DNA of 64,000 bases from Bradyrhizobium sp. CSS354 (GCF_029051725.1 NZ_JAACFU010000019.1:80396-144395); one strand, 5' to 3'. Positions 1-8,518 are shown, counted from the stretch's first letter. Program-made: numbers and translations. Notes: generated by a model not told the origin, from the letters alone.

Positions 1-46
1 GAACACCGCTACACTGCCAAAATCGCGCGGGAACGGTCGCATTGCC

Positions 47-74
47 TTGACATCAGGGCGCTGGCCGCTATGTT
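47..74 (+). promoter_or_regulatory. Sigma70-type promoter for the ilvI leader transcript
   Basis: TTGACA at 47-52 and TATGTT at 69-74 are separated by 16 bases, close to the housekeeping consensus. The expected start, around 80-82, would give a transcript that enters the leader peptide at 107 and the attenuator hairpins before ilvI. Inferred from sequence only. Confidence 0.6.
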
Positions 75-106
75 TCGCGCAACCTTTGGGAAGCCGGGCA
101 CCTGCC

Positions 107-172
107 ATGCGTAATATTATTACCAAACTCCTTATCGCCGTCGTACCCAGGCACACCGCCGGGGGTGGCTAG
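107..172 (+). CDS. ilv leader peptide (21 aa) for attenuation
   Basis: A short frame beginning ATG at 107 and ending TAG at 170-172 encodes a peptide starting MRNIITKLLIAVV and ending PRHTAGGG. Eight of residues 4-13 are Ile, Leu, Ala or Val, including Ile-Ile, Leu-Leu-Ile and Val-Val runs. These are the end products of the pathway encoded just downstream. The frame lies after a good promoter, and its last third is part of the first RNA hairpin. This is the classical arrangement of a transcription-attenuation leader: ribosomes that stall on Ile/Leu/Val codons when charged tRNA is scarce change the folding downstream. The ribosome site is weak (GGGAA at 88-92). The role is inferred by analogy with known ilv leaders. 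Confidence 0.8.
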   Translation: MRNIITKLLIAVVPRHTAGGG

Positions 173-225
173 CTGCCATCCACATGACAGGCGGTGTGCA
201 TGGGGCCCTCTTCGGGGCCTTTTTT
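151..225 (+). terminator. ilvI attenuator: competing hairpin and intrinsic terminator
   Basis: Bases 151-160 (GCACACCGCC) pair perfectly with 190-199 (GGCGGTGTGC), enclosing a smaller hairpin 163-169/175-181. A GC-rich hairpin follows (204-208 with 215-219) and then T220-T225, a typical intrinsic terminator. The left arm of the long stem lies inside the leader-peptide reading frame just after the regulatory codons, so ribosome position can decide which structure forms. ilvI begins 57 bases downstream. Confidence 0.75.
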
Positions 226-281
226 ATTTCCCGAACCGACACGAACGAAGCCGCTGACAACAGCGCATCCGGAGCAAGCCA

Positions 282-2057
282 ATGAGCGACAAGAGCCACG
301 ATCCGAACCAGATGACCGGCGCCGCGATGATCGTCCGCGCGCTCATCGATCATGGCGTGACCGACATTTTCGGCTATCCCGGCGGCGCGGTGCTCCCGAT
401 CTACGACGAGATCTTTCAGCAGAGCGAAGTCCAGCACATCCTGGTTCGCCACGAGCAGGGCGCGGGCCACGCCGCCGAGGGCTATGCGCGTTCGACCGGG
501 AGGCCGGGCGTCGCACTGGTGACCTCCGGTCCCGGCGCCACCAACATGGTGACGCCGCTCACCGACGCGTTGATGGACTCGATCCCGCTGGTTTGCATCT
601 CCGGCCAGGTGCCGACGCATCTGATCGGCAACGACGCGTTCCAGGAATGCGACACCGTCGGCATCACGCGCCCCTGCACCAAACACAACTGGCTGGTGCG
701 CGACGTCAACGATCTCGCAAAGGTGCTGCACGAGGCGTTTTACGTTGCGACCACGGGTCGACCGGGTCCGGTGCTCGTCGACGTGCCCAAGGACGTGCAG
801 TTCGCGACCGGCACCTATCATCCGCCGCGCAAGTCCGACGTGCATCGCTCCTACGCGCCGCGGGTGAAGGGCGATGCGACGCAGATCCGCAAGGCCGTGG
901 CCCTGCTCGCAGGCGCCAAGCGCCCCGTGATCTACAGCGGCGGCGGCGTGATCAATTCCGGCCCCGAGGCAACCAGGCTGCTGCGCGAATTGGTCGAGGT
1001 CACCGGTTTCCCGATCACCTCGACCCTGATGGGCCTCGGCGCCTATCCCGCGTCGGGCAAGAGCTGGCTCGGCATGCTCGGCATGCACGGCACCTACGAA
1101 GCCAACATGACCATGCATGATTGCGACGTCATGCTGTGCGTCGGCGCGCGCTTCGACGATCGCATCACCGGCCGCGTCGACGCGTTCTCGCCGGGCTCGA
1201 AGAAGATCCACATCGACATCGACCCGTCCTCGATCAACAAGAACATCCGCGTCGACGTGCCGATCATCGGCGACTGCGGCAACATCCTCGGCGACATACT
1301 CCAGGTGTTCAAGGCGGAGGCGAAGAAGCCCGACATCAAGGCGTGGTGGCAGCAGATCGCGCAGTGGCGCGCCCGCAACTCGCTCTATTACAGGAAGAGC
1401 AACGACGTCATCCTGCCGCAGCATGCGATCCAGAGCCTGTTCGAGGCGACGCGCGGCAAGGACACCTACATCACCACCGAGGTCGGCCAGCATCAGATGT
1501 GGGCCGCGCAGTTCTACGGCTTCGAGGAGCCGCATCGCTGGATGACCTCGGGCGGTCTCGGCACCATGGGTTACGGCTTGCCGGCCGCGGTCGGCGTGCA
1601 GGTTGCCCATCCCGACAGCCTCGTCATCGACATCGCGGGCGATGCCTCGGTGCAGATGACGATGCAGGAGATGTCGACGGCGGTGCAGTACGAGCTGCCG
1701 ATCAAGATCTTCATCCTGAACAACCAGTATATGGGCATGGTGCGGCAGTGGCAGCAGCTGCTCCACGGCAACCGCCTGTCGCATTCCTACTCGGAGGCGA
1801 TGCCGGACTTCGTCAAGCTCGCGGAAGCCTATGGCGGGGTCGGCATCCAGGTGCACAAGCCCGGCGATCTCGACGGCGCCATCCAGGAGATGATCTCGGT
1901 CAAGCGCCCCGTGCTGTTCGACTGCCGTGTCGCGTCGCTCGAAAACTGTTTCCCGATGATTCCCTCCGGCAAGGCGCACAACGAGATGCTGTTGCCGGAG
2001 CAGGCGAACGACGAAGCCACCGCAAAGGCGTTCGCCGGCGGCAAGGCGCTGGTGTGA
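282..2057 (+). CDS. ilvI: Acetolactate synthase, large catalytic subunit
   Basis: This thiamine-diphosphate enzyme joins two pyruvates to acetolactate, or pyruvate and 2-oxobutyrate to acetohydroxybutyrate, the first common step of Val/Leu/Ile synthesis. The 591-residue length is normal. The catalytic glutamate is Glu58 in RHEQGAGHAAEG. The N-terminal TPP domain is followed by an FAD/central domain (GGGVINSGPEA). The C-terminal TPP/Mg motif begins GDAS at 453-456 and ends in ILNNQYMGMVRQWQ. An ATG at 282 follows GGAGC at 271-275. The gene lies behind the attenuator, and its small subunit is encoded at 3218 after an intervening PLP-enzyme gene. It is sometimes named ilvB in related genomes. 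Confidence 0.97.
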   Translation: MSDKSHDPNQMTGAAMIVRALIDHGVTDIFGYPGGAVLPIYDEIFQQSEVQHILVRHEQGAGHAAEGYARSTGRPGVALVTSGPGATNMVTPLTDALMDSIPLVCISGQVPTHLIGNDAFQECDTVGITRPCTKHNWLVRDVNDLAKVLHEAFYVATTGRPGPVLVDVPKDVQFATGTYHPPRKSDVHRSYAPRVKGDATQIRKAVALLAGAKRPVIYSGGGVINSGPEATRLLRELVEVTGFPITSTLMGLGAYPASGKSWLGMLGMHGTYEANMTMHDCDVMLCVGARFDDRITGRVDAFSPGSKKIHIDIDPSSINKNIRVDVPIIGDCGNILGDILQVFKAEAKKPDIKAWWQQIAQWRARNSLYYRKSNDVILPQHAIQSLFEATRGKDTYITTEVGQHQMWAAQFYGFEEPHRWMTSGGLGTMGYGLPAAVGVQVAHPDSLVIDIAGDASVQMTMQEMSTAVQYELPIKIFILNNQYMGMVRQWQQLLHGNRLSHSYSEAMPDFVKLAEAYGGVGIQVHKPGDLDGAIQEMISVKRPVLFDCRVASLENCFPMIPSGKAHNEMLLPEQANDEATAKAFAGGKALV

Positions 2058-2079
2058 GCGTGATCGTCACAAATTCAGC

Positions 2080-2180
2080 TGTCATCGCCCGGCTTGACCG
2101 GGCGATCCAGTACGCCGCGGCCTCTCGATCGCCCTCGGGGGCCTCTGGAATACTGGATCCCCGCCTTCGCGGGGATGACA
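2080..2180. repeat. Palindromic intergenic repeat (Bradyrhizobium RPE/REP-like)
   Basis: A large imperfect inverted repeat: 2080-2112 is nearly the reverse complement of 2151-2180. Each arm is itself a hairpin (CGCCCGGcttgaCCGGGCG and CCCCGCCTTCGCGGGG). This is the usual form of dispersed palindromic units in these genomes. It separates ilvI from the next gene and could reduce downstream transcription or protect the ilvI mRNA end. Confidence 0.75.
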
Positions 2181-2210
2181 GTCGCGAGAGATGGTTGATG
2201 GGAAGGTAAA

Positions 2211-3194
2211 ATGTTCGACCTGAAGGAGCTCGAACGCGCACATGCGATCGTGGGGCAGGCGGTGCCGGCAACGCCGGCGCACGCCTGGCCGCTGCTCGCC
2301 GAGCGGCTCGGCACGCAAGTTCTGGTCAAGCACGAGAACCACACGCCGACGGGCGCCTTCAAGGTGCGCGGCGGGCTCGTCTATCTCGATCGGCTGAAGC
2401 GCGAACGGCCGAACATTCCGGGCATCATTTCGGCGACGCGCGGCAATCATGGCCAGAGCCTCGCCTTTGCGGCGAGCCGCCATGGCGTGCCTGCCGTGAT
2501 TTATGTGCCGCGCGGCAATTCGGTTGAGAAGAACCGGGCGATGAAGGCGTTTGGCGCCGAGCTCGTTGAGCATGGCGAGGACTTTCAGGCCGCACGCGAG
2601 GAAGCCGGACGCCACGCGCAGTTTGCCGGGCTGCACATGGTGCCGTCGTTCCATACGGACCTGGTGCTGGGCGTGGCGACCTATGCGCTCGAATTGCTCC
2701 GGACCACGCCTGATCTCGACATCCTCTATGTGCCGATCGGGCAAGGCTCGGGGATCTGCGGCTGCATCATGGCGCGCGATCTGCTCGGCCTGAAGACCGA
2801 GATCGTCGGCGTGCAATCGACCGAGGCGCCGTCCTACGCGCTGTCGTTCGCGGCGGGCCACGTCGTGACGACCGAGACCAGCAACACGCTCGCGGACGGC
2901 ATGGCGACGCGGATTCCCGATCCGGAAGCGCTCGCGGTCATCCTCAAGGGCGCCTCGCGTATCGTCCAGGTGACGGACGATGAGATCGCGCTCGCGATCC
3001 GTGCGCTCTGGACCGACACGCACAATCTCGCCGAAGGCGCCGGCGCCGCCGCGCTCGCTGCGGCGCTTCAGGAAAAGAAAAGATTGTCGGGCAAGCGCGT
3101 CGGTCTCGTGCTGTCCGGCGGCAATATCGATTTCGATCTGTTCCACGGTTGGGTCGGAACGGATGCGCCGGTCGCTCATCGGGCGACGGCGTAA
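2211..3194 (+). CDS. PLP-dependent threonine dehydratase-like enzyme
   Basis: A 327-residue fold-type II PLP enzyme of the threonine/serine dehydratase family, which eliminates water from Thr or Ser to give a 2-oxo acid and ammonia. The PLP-binding lysine is Lys51 in PTGAFKVRG. The ATRGNHGQSLA substrate/phosphate loop follows, and the glycine-rich phosphate cup appears as IGQGSGICG. There is no C-terminal ACT regulatory domain, so it resembles the catabolic or ectoine-associated type rather than feedback-controlled IlvA. Position between ilvI and ilvH suggests that it could supply 2-oxobutyrate for isoleucine, but substrate specificity cannot be read from sequence. ATG at 2211 follows GGAAGG. 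Confidence 0.85.
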   Translation: MFDLKELERAHAIVGQAVPATPAHAWPLLAERLGTQVLVKHENHTPTGAFKVRGGLVYLDRLKRERPNIPGIISATRGNHGQSLAFAASRHGVPAVIYVPRGNSVEKNRAMKAFGAELVEHGEDFQAAREEAGRHAQFAGLHMVPSFHTDLVLGVATYALELLRTTPDLDILYVPIGQGSGICGCIMARDLLGLKTEIVGVQSTEAPSYALSFAAGHVVTTETSNTLADGMATRIPDPEALAVILKGASRIVQVTDDEIALAIRALWTDTHNLAEGAGAAALAAALQEKKRLSGKRVGLVLSGGNIDFDLFHGWVGTDAPVAHRATA

Positions 3195-3217
3195 CGACGA
3201 GAATGAAGGGGACGACA

Positions 3218-3760
3218 ATGAACCAGCCCGCATCCGCCTATTTCATCGAGGAGCGCCACGACCCGAACGAGACGCACACGCTTTCGGTGCTCGTGCAGAA
3301 CGAGCCCGGCGTGCTCGCGCGCGTCATCGGCCTGTTCTCGGGGCGCGGCTACAACATCGAGAGCCTCACGGTCTCGGAGACCGAGAGCCAGAAGCATCTC
3401 TCGCGCATCACCATCGTCACCACGGGTACGCCGATGGTGATCGAGCAGATCAAGCATCAGCTTGACCGCATGATCCCGGTCTATCGCGTCGTCGACATGA
3501 CGCTGACCAAGCGCTCGATCGAGCGCGAGTTGGCGATGGTGAAGGTGCGCGGAGAGGGCGAGCATCGCGTCGAGGCGCTGCGGCTGGCGGATGCGTTCCG
3601 CGCCCGCGTGATTGACGCCACCACCGAGAGCTTTGTGTTCGAGATCACAGGCAATACCGACAAGATCAATCAGTTTATCGACCTGATGCGTCCGCTTGGC
3701 CTCGTCGAAGTGTCGCGCACCGGTGTTGCCGCGATCGGTCGCGGGCCTGAAGGAATGTGA
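3218..3760 (+). CDS. ilvH: Acetolactate synthase, small regulatory subunit
   Basis: A 180-residue regulatory partner of IlvI that raises catalytic activity and gives valine feedback inhibition. An N-terminal ACT domain starts at THTLSVLVQNEPGVLARV and continues through the GRGYNIESLTVS turn, where branched-chain effectors bind in the family. The C-terminal half (ERELAMVKVRG and following) matches the IlvH C-terminal domain. I chose ATG 3218 because GAAGGGGAC lies just upstream; the frame stays open back to 3149 inside the preceding gene. The following methyltransferase starts 3 bases after the stop. Confidence 0.95.
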   Translation: MNQPASAYFIEERHDPNETHTLSVLVQNEPGVLARVIGLFSGRGYNIESLTVSETESQKHLSRITIVTTGTPMVIEQIKHQLDRMIPVYRVVDMTLTKRSIERELAMVKVRGEGEHRVEALRLADAFRARVIDATTESFVFEITGNTDKINQFIDLMRPLGLVEVSRTGVAAIGRGPEGM

Positions 3761-3763
3761 GCC

Positions 3764-4453
3764 ATGCTGGCGCGCGACTGGTATTACAACGAGCGGAACC
3801 GGATGGGGATCGGGCCGGCTGTGGCGTCGATCTACGACAGCCACGACGATGCCGATCTACGGGCGCGCGCCGCGCTGAAAATGCTTGGCGTCCAGCGCGG
3901 CTGGCGCATCGCCGACATCGGTTGCGGCAACGGCGTGCTCGCGACCGAGGCTGCGCTGATGGGCGCCGAGGTCGACGCCATCGACATCTCGCCCGCGATG
4001 CTGGCGCTCGCCGAGATCTACGCGCGCGACCGCAAGGCGCCCGTGCGCACGCAGTCCGCCGGCCTGCTCAGCTTCGCCTACCGACCGGAATCCTATGACC
4101 TGATCGTCAGCGAGTTCACGCTGCACCATCTGCCGGATTTCTGGAAGGCGGTGGCGATGTCGCGGATCTATCGCGCGCTCAAGCCCGGTGCCACGTTCTA
4201 TTTGCGCGACATCGTCTACGCATCGATGCCCGATGCGCTCGAGCGCGACGTCGAGCAATGGGCCGACTTTGAGATCAAGAACCACGATGTCCCGCGTGAA
4301 AGCGTCGTCACCCACATGCGCGACGAGTATTCCACTTTTGGCTGGGTCATGGAGCGGATGCTGGCCGACGTCGGCTTCACGCTGGTCTCGGCCGATTACC
4401 ACGCCCCGATGCACGGCACTTATCTGCTGCGGAAACCCAATTCTTCCACGTAA
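3764..4453 (+). CDS. Class I SAM-dependent methyltransferase
   Basis: A 229-residue soluble methyltransferase. SAM-binding motif I is IADIGCGNGVLATEA, followed by the acidic strand VDAIDISPAMLALA and the later motif YDLIVSEFTLHHLPDFWKA, giving a complete Rossmann-type core. The fold indicates methyl transfer from SAM to a small molecule, but the substrate is not visible. It starts 3 bases after ilvH, so it is probably cotranscribed with it, though no known ilv step needs a methyltransferase. Confidence 0.8.
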   Translation: MLARDWYYNERNRMGIGPAVASIYDSHDDADLRARAALKMLGVQRGWRIADIGCGNGVLATEAALMGAEVDAIDISPAMLALAEIYARDRKAPVRTQSAGLLSFAYRPESYDLIVSEFTLHHLPDFWKAVAMSRIYRALKPGATFYLRDIVYASMPDALERDVEQWADFEIKNHDVPRESVVTHMRDEYSTFGWVMERMLADVGFTLVSADYHAPMHGTYLLRKPNSST

Positions 4454-4522
4454 AGGCCGGCGAGCAAGGCTCGACCAGAACAACAAACAGGGCTGCACGA
4501 CAGGGCAGAACCGGGAACGACA

Positions 4523-5419
4523 ATGAAGCCGGCCGACATCCTCATCGCCATCCTGGTGGCGATCATCTGGGGGCTTGCCTTCGTGGCAAGCCGGATCGCG
4601 CTCGACGAGTTTTCGCCGGAACTGATGACGGCGATGCGCTTCACCATTGCCGCGGTCCCGTGCCTGTTCATTCGCAAGCCCAAGGTCGCCTGGTCGCTGC
4701 TGATTGCGATCAGCTTCACGCTCTTTCTCGGCCAGTTTCTGAGCCAGGCCTACGGCATCGCCCATGGCGTGCCGGTGGGGCTGACCAGCGTCGTCGTGCA
4801 GAGCCAGGCGCTGTTCACCATCGGCTTTGCCGCGATCGCATTCGGCGAGCGGCCGACGCCGGTGCAGACGCTGGGCATCGTCATCGCAGCAATCGGTCTT
4901 TTGATGATCTGCGGCACGGTCGGCTATGATTTCAGCGTCGGTGCGTTCGCCGTGCTGATGATCGCGCCGGTCAGCTTTGCGGTCGGCAATATCCTGCTGC
5001 GCGGCGCCCGCGGCGTGCCGATGTTCGATCTGTTCGCCTGGTTGTGCCTCGCCACGGCGGTCCCGCTGTTCGCGCTCACGCTGGTCGTCAATGGACCGAC
5101 GCCGACCTGGCAGTCCCTGATCCACATGTCGCTCACCGGACTCATTTGCCTGCTGTTGATCGGCGGCATCTCCACGAGCATCGCCTATTGGCTGTGGGGC
5201 CGGTTGCTGCGTGACTATCCCCCCGCGCAAGTGGTGCCATTCGCGCTGCTGGTGCCGTTCGTCGGATCGGCCGCGTCCAGCATCGTGTTCGGCGAGCGGT
5301 TCGGTCCGCTGCGCCTTGCCGGCATGCTCACGGTGATCGGCGGTATCGCGGTGATGGTGCTGGCGAAGCGCCCCGAGGCGGTACTCCAGAAAACCACAGC
5401 CGAAGGCCGCGTGAGGTGA
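4523..5419 (+). CDS. EamA/DMT-family membrane transporter
   Basis: A 298-residue protein with ten hydrophobic segments in two five-helix EamA halves. The first repeat carries IIWGLAFVASRIALDEFSPE, and the second has the AYWLWGRLLRDYPPAQVVPF segment followed by a conserved FGERFG. The drug/metabolite transporter family includes exporters of amino acids and related metabolites. Its position between ilvH and ilvC, beside a LysE-type exporter, suggests export of a metabolite linked to branched-chain amino acids; the substrate is inferred only from this context. Confidence 0.85.
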   Translation: MKPADILIAILVAIIWGLAFVASRIALDEFSPELMTAMRFTIAAVPCLFIRKPKVAWSLLIAISFTLFLGQFLSQAYGIAHGVPVGLTSVVVQSQALFTIGFAAIAFGERPTPVQTLGIVIAAIGLLMICGTVGYDFSVGAFAVLMIAPVSFAVGNILLRGARGVPMFDLFAWLCLATAVPLFALTLVVNGPTPTWQSLIHMSLTGLICLLLIGGISTSIAYWLWGRLLRDYPPAQVVPFALLVPFVGSAASSIVFGERFGPLRLAGMLTVIGGIAVMVLAKRPEAVLQKTTAEGRVR

Positions 5420-5421
5420 GC

Positions 5422-6024
5422 ATGTCCCAATCGCTGCTGTATGCCTTCCTCGCCTTCATGGCCGTGATGTATTTCACGCCTGGGCCGAACAACATCATGC
5501 TGCTGTCCTCGGGGCTGACTTATGGCTTCCGGCGCACGATTCCCCACATCGCCGGCGTCGTTATCGGCTTCGCCTTCATGATTGCAGCGGTCGGCCTCGG
5601 GCTTGGCACGGTGTTCCTGGCCTATCCGATCCTGCAGACCATCTTGAAATATGCCGGCGCCGCCTACTTGCTCTACCTGGCCGCCGTGATCGCTTTCTCG
5701 GGTCCGGCCAAGCCGGGCGAGGGAGACGGCCGCGGCCCGATGACCTTCCTGGGGGCCGCCATGTTCCAATGGATCAACGCGAAAGGCTGGGTGATCGTGA
5801 TCGGCACCATCACCGCCTATGCGGCTATCGCCCAATTCCCGCTCAACATCGCGATCCAGACCTTGATCAGCCTGCTTGTGGGCACGGTCTCGACGGTAGT
5901 CTGGGCCTTCTTCGGCACCGCCCTGCGGCCGGTCCTGACCTCCGTGCGGATGGTCCGCGCCTTCAATATCCTGATGGCGATCCTGCTGCTGGCCTCTCTC
6001 TATCCCGTCGTCATGGATGCATGA
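5422..6024 (+). CDS. LysE/RhtB-family amino-acid exporter
   Basis: A roughly 200-residue inner-membrane protein with six hydrophobic helices and the family signature FTPGPNNIMLLSSGLTYG near the N-terminus. LysE/RhtB proteins export basic or neutral amino acids such as Lys, Thr, homoserine or Leu. GTG 5416 overlaps the stop of the EamA gene (GTGA), and ATG 5422 is two codons later. Neither has a well-spaced ribosome site, so the start is uncertain by two residues. Overlap suggests translation coupled to the EamA gene. Confidence 0.87.
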   Translation: MSQSLLYAFLAFMAVMYFTPGPNNIMLLSSGLTYGFRRTIPHIAGVVIGFAFMIAAVGLGLGTVFLAYPILQTILKYAGAAYLLYLAAVIAFSGPAKPGEGDGRGPMTFLGAAMFQWINAKGWVIVIGTITAYAAIAQFPLNIAIQTLISLLVGTVSTVVWAFFGTALRPVLTSVRMVRAFNILMAILLLASLYPVVMDA

Positions 6025-6171
6025 TGCCCCAGCTTTCCATGCAGAAACGGGTTTCCCAGGGGGCCGAAAATGCTCTAGACAGCCCCCGAAATCCGCAAAT
6101 TTCATCGTCCGAGACCTGACTGACAAGACCTGACCAACGGCCGATTCCGGCCCCTGAACGAGGAAACGACC

Positions 6172-7191
6172 ATGCGTGTTTATTACGATCGCGACGCCGA
6201 CCTGAACCTGATCAAGGGCAAGAAGGTCGTCATCGTCGGCTATGGCAGCCAGGGCCACGCCCATGCGCTGAATCTGAAGGATTCCGGCGTCAAGGAAGTG
6301 GCGATTGCGCTCCGCAAGGGTTCGGCCTCGGCCAAGAAGGCGGAAGCTGCCGGCTTCAAGGTGATGGAAGTCGCCGAGGCCGCCAAATGGGCCGACCTGG
6401 TCATGATGCTGACCCCGGACGAGCTCCAGGGCGACATCTACCGCGAGCACCTGCACGACAACATGAAGAAGGGCGCGGCTCTCGTCTTCGCGCACGGTCT
6501 CAACGTCCACTTCAACCTGCTCGACCCGCGCGCCGACCTCGACGTTCTCATGATCGCGCCGAAGGGCCCCGGCCACACCGTGCGTTCGGAATATCAGCGC
6601 GGCGGCGGCGTGCCCTGCCTGATCGCGATCGCCAAGGACGTCTCGGGTAACGCCCACGACCTCGGCCTGTCCTACGCCTCCGCCGTCGGCGGCGGCCGTG
6701 CCGGCATCATCGAGACCACCTTCAAGGAAGAGTGCGAGACCGACTTGTTCGGCGAGCAGGTTGTGCTCTGCGGCGGCCTGGTCGAACTGATCAAGGGCGG
6801 CTACGAGACGCTGGTCGAAGCCGGCTACGCGCCGGAGATGGCCTATTTCGAGTGCCTGCACGAGGTGAAGCTGATCGTCGACCTGATCTATGAAGGCGGC
6901 ATCGCCAACATGAACTACTCGATCTCCAACACCGCGGAGTACGGCGAGTACGTCACCGGTCCGCGCATCGTCACCGACGAGACCAAGAAGGAGATGAAGC
7001 GGGTTCTGAACGACATCCAGTCCGGCAAGTTCGCCCGCGACTGGATGCTCGAGAACAAGGTCAACCAGACCTCGTTCAAGGCGACCCGCGCCAAGCTCGC
7101 CGAGCACCCGATCGAGGAAGTCGGCGCCAAGCTGCGCGACATGATGCCCTGGATCAAGAAGGGCGCGCTGGTCGACAAGTCGAAGAACTAA
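6172..7191 (+). CDS. ilvC: Ketol-acid reductoisomerase (NADP+), class I
   Basis: The second common step of branched-chain synthesis: Mg-dependent alkyl migration and NADPH reduction of acetolactate or acetohydroxybutyrate. The 339-residue length is that of the short class I enzyme. The Rossmann motif VVIVGYGSQGHAHALNL is followed by the cofactor loop ALRKGSASAKK, whose Arg and Ser residues fit NADPH. The metal-binding region is ETTFKEECETDLFGEQ, and the C-terminal knotted domain includes EYGEYVTGPRI. GAGGAAACGACC gives a good ribosome site before ATG 6172. It is separated from the upstream exporters by 147 bases, so it may have its own promoter. Confidence 0.97.
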   Translation: MRVYYDRDADLNLIKGKKVVIVGYGSQGHAHALNLKDSGVKEVAIALRKGSASAKKAEAAGFKVMEVAEAAKWADLVMMLTPDELQGDIYREHLHDNMKKGAALVFAHGLNVHFNLLDPRADLDVLMIAPKGPGHTVRSEYQRGGGVPCLIAIAKDVSGNAHDLGLSYASAVGGGRAGIIETTFKEECETDLFGEQVVLCGGLVELIKGGYETLVEAGYAPEMAYFECLHEVKLIVDLIYEGGIANMNYSISNTAEYGEYVTGPRIVTDETKKEMKRVLNDIQSGKFARDWMLENKVNQTSFKATRAKLAEHPIEEVGAKLRDMMPWIKKGALVDKSKN

Positions 7192-7300
7192 GTCGGCGCC
7201 GTTCGGATACGGCGTATCGGTTACGCCGCATCCGGACACGCGAGCGAAAACACAAGCTTCGCTCGCCAAACCAATTCTTAAATCTTTCGCGGCTATATTC

Positions 7301-7333
7301 GAGCGAGATCGCAACCAGCGGTCTCGCTCTTTT
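7301..7333 (+). terminator. Intrinsic terminator after ilvC
   Basis: GAGCGAGATC at 7301-7310 pairs with 7320-7329 (one G-U pair) and is followed by TTTT at 7330-7333. A second, imperfect hairpin lies at about 7203-7235 immediately after the ilvC stop. Confidence 0.6.
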
Positions 7334-7666
7334 CGTCTCGCGCGAAGCATTGCTGCTTCATTCAAATTCTTCGCGAGCCGAAGTGCTTCCTGAGCACGAA
7401 GAACTGACGCTTAAACCACATTCTTGGTCTGGTGTTGTTTCTCAGGTTTTTTTTGGAAGCTCCCGATCCTCAAAAGCCCAGCGTCTTCAGGGTCAAGGAT
7501 TCCGCTCTTCATCCAGATCTTCATGATGCAATCAATCTCGCGTCGCGACGTTCGCGCCTCGCTTCACCTTAAGAACTGACATCTGCGGCGTCTCCTTGAC
7601 CGGTGGCGGCATTGCGCGCCGGCCCCTTTCCCCTGCATGATCGCGGGAGCTCTTGGGGGGAAGACC
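7334..7666. other. Intergenic stretch before the SDR gene
   Basis: No convincing gene is visible in either strand. The stretch is less GC-rich than its neighbours, contains a T-rich run near 7446-7456, and ends with the GGGGGG ribosome site of the SDR gene. It must hold the SDR promoter, but I cannot place it. Confidence 0.4.
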
Positions 7667-8518
7667 ATGCGATCCGTTGTCATCACCGGCGCGTCCACCG
7701 GTATCGGCTGGGCCATTACTAAATTTCTGGTCGGGCGCGGCTATCGCGTTTTCGGAAGCGTCCGCAAGCAGACCGATGCTGATCGGCTCACGGGCGAGTT
7801 CGGTACGAACTTCACGCCGCTGCTGTTCGACGTCACCGACGAGGCGGCGGTCCTCGCGGCTGCGCGAAAAGTCCGCGAGGCGCTGAGCGGGGAGACGCTG
7901 GCCGGTCTCGTCAACAATGCCGGCGTCGCGGTCGCCGGTCCCGTGCTCGAGCTGTCGGCCGATGATTTCCGGCGCCAGATGGACATCAACGTCATCGGCC
8001 CTGTCATCGCGACGCAGGCTTTCGGGCCGCTGCTCGGCGCCGACCCCTCGCTGAAGGGGCCGAAGGGCCGGATCGTGATGATCAGCTCGGTCGCCGGCAA
8101 GAACGGCAATCCGTTGTTGGCGCCATACTGCACCTCCAAGCATGCCATCGAAGGCCTGTCGGAGAGCTTGCGCCGCGAATTGATGCTGTTCGGCATCGAC
8201 GTCATCATCGTCGCCCCCGGCGCGGTGAAGACGCCGATCTGGAGCAAGGCCGAACAGATCGATCTCTCGGTCTACCAGAACTCGCCTTATCTGCCGGCGT
8301 TGAACAAGGTCATGACGTTCATGATGAAGCTCGGCGAGACCGGGCTGCCGGCCGAGCGGATCGCCGAGGTCGTTTTGGAGGCGCTCACCGCTGAGAGGCC
8401 CAAGGTTCGCTACCAGATCACGCCGGACCGGATGCGACATTTGATGACGGCCACGCTGCCCAAGCGTGTGGTCGACCGCATCATCGCCAAGCGGCTCGGG
8501 CTGCTGCCGCAGGGCTGA
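7667..8518 (+). CDS. Short-chain dehydrogenase/reductase (SDR)
   Basis: A 283-residue classical SDR. The cofactor motif is TGASTGIG near the N-terminus, NNAGVA is the structural motif, and the catalytic Ser and Tyr-Lys lie in MISSVAGK and YCTSK. The family oxidises or reduces alcohols, ketones or sugars with NAD(P)H; the substrate is unknown. ATG 7667 was preferred over the in-frame ATG 7637 because GGGGGGAAG at 7655-7663 is well placed and the Rossmann strand starts immediately after it. Confidence 0.88.
   Translation: MRSVVITGASTGIGWAITKFLVGRGYRVFGSVRKQTDADRLTGEFGTNFTPLLFDVTDEAAVLAAARKVREALSGETLAGLVNNAGVAVAGPVLELSADDFRRQMDINVIGPVIATQAFGPLLGADPSLKGPKGRIVMISSVAGKNGNPLLAPYCTSKHAIEGLSESLRRELMLFGIDVIIVAPGAVKTPIWSKAEQIDLSVYQNSPYLPALNKVMTFMMKLGETGLPAERIAEVVLEALTAERPKVRYQITPDRMRHLMTATLPKRVVDRIIAKRLGLLPQG

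Noticed and set aside
132..1979. 615-codon open frame on the minus strand opposite ilvI
   Set aside because: A codon-bias shadow of ilvI: no ribosome site, no domain, residue composition (Arg, Ala, His-rich) typical of antisense high-GC frames.
5215..7365. 716-codon minus-strand open frame
   Set aside because: Antisense to the EamA, LysE and ilvC genes, with no recognisable fold.
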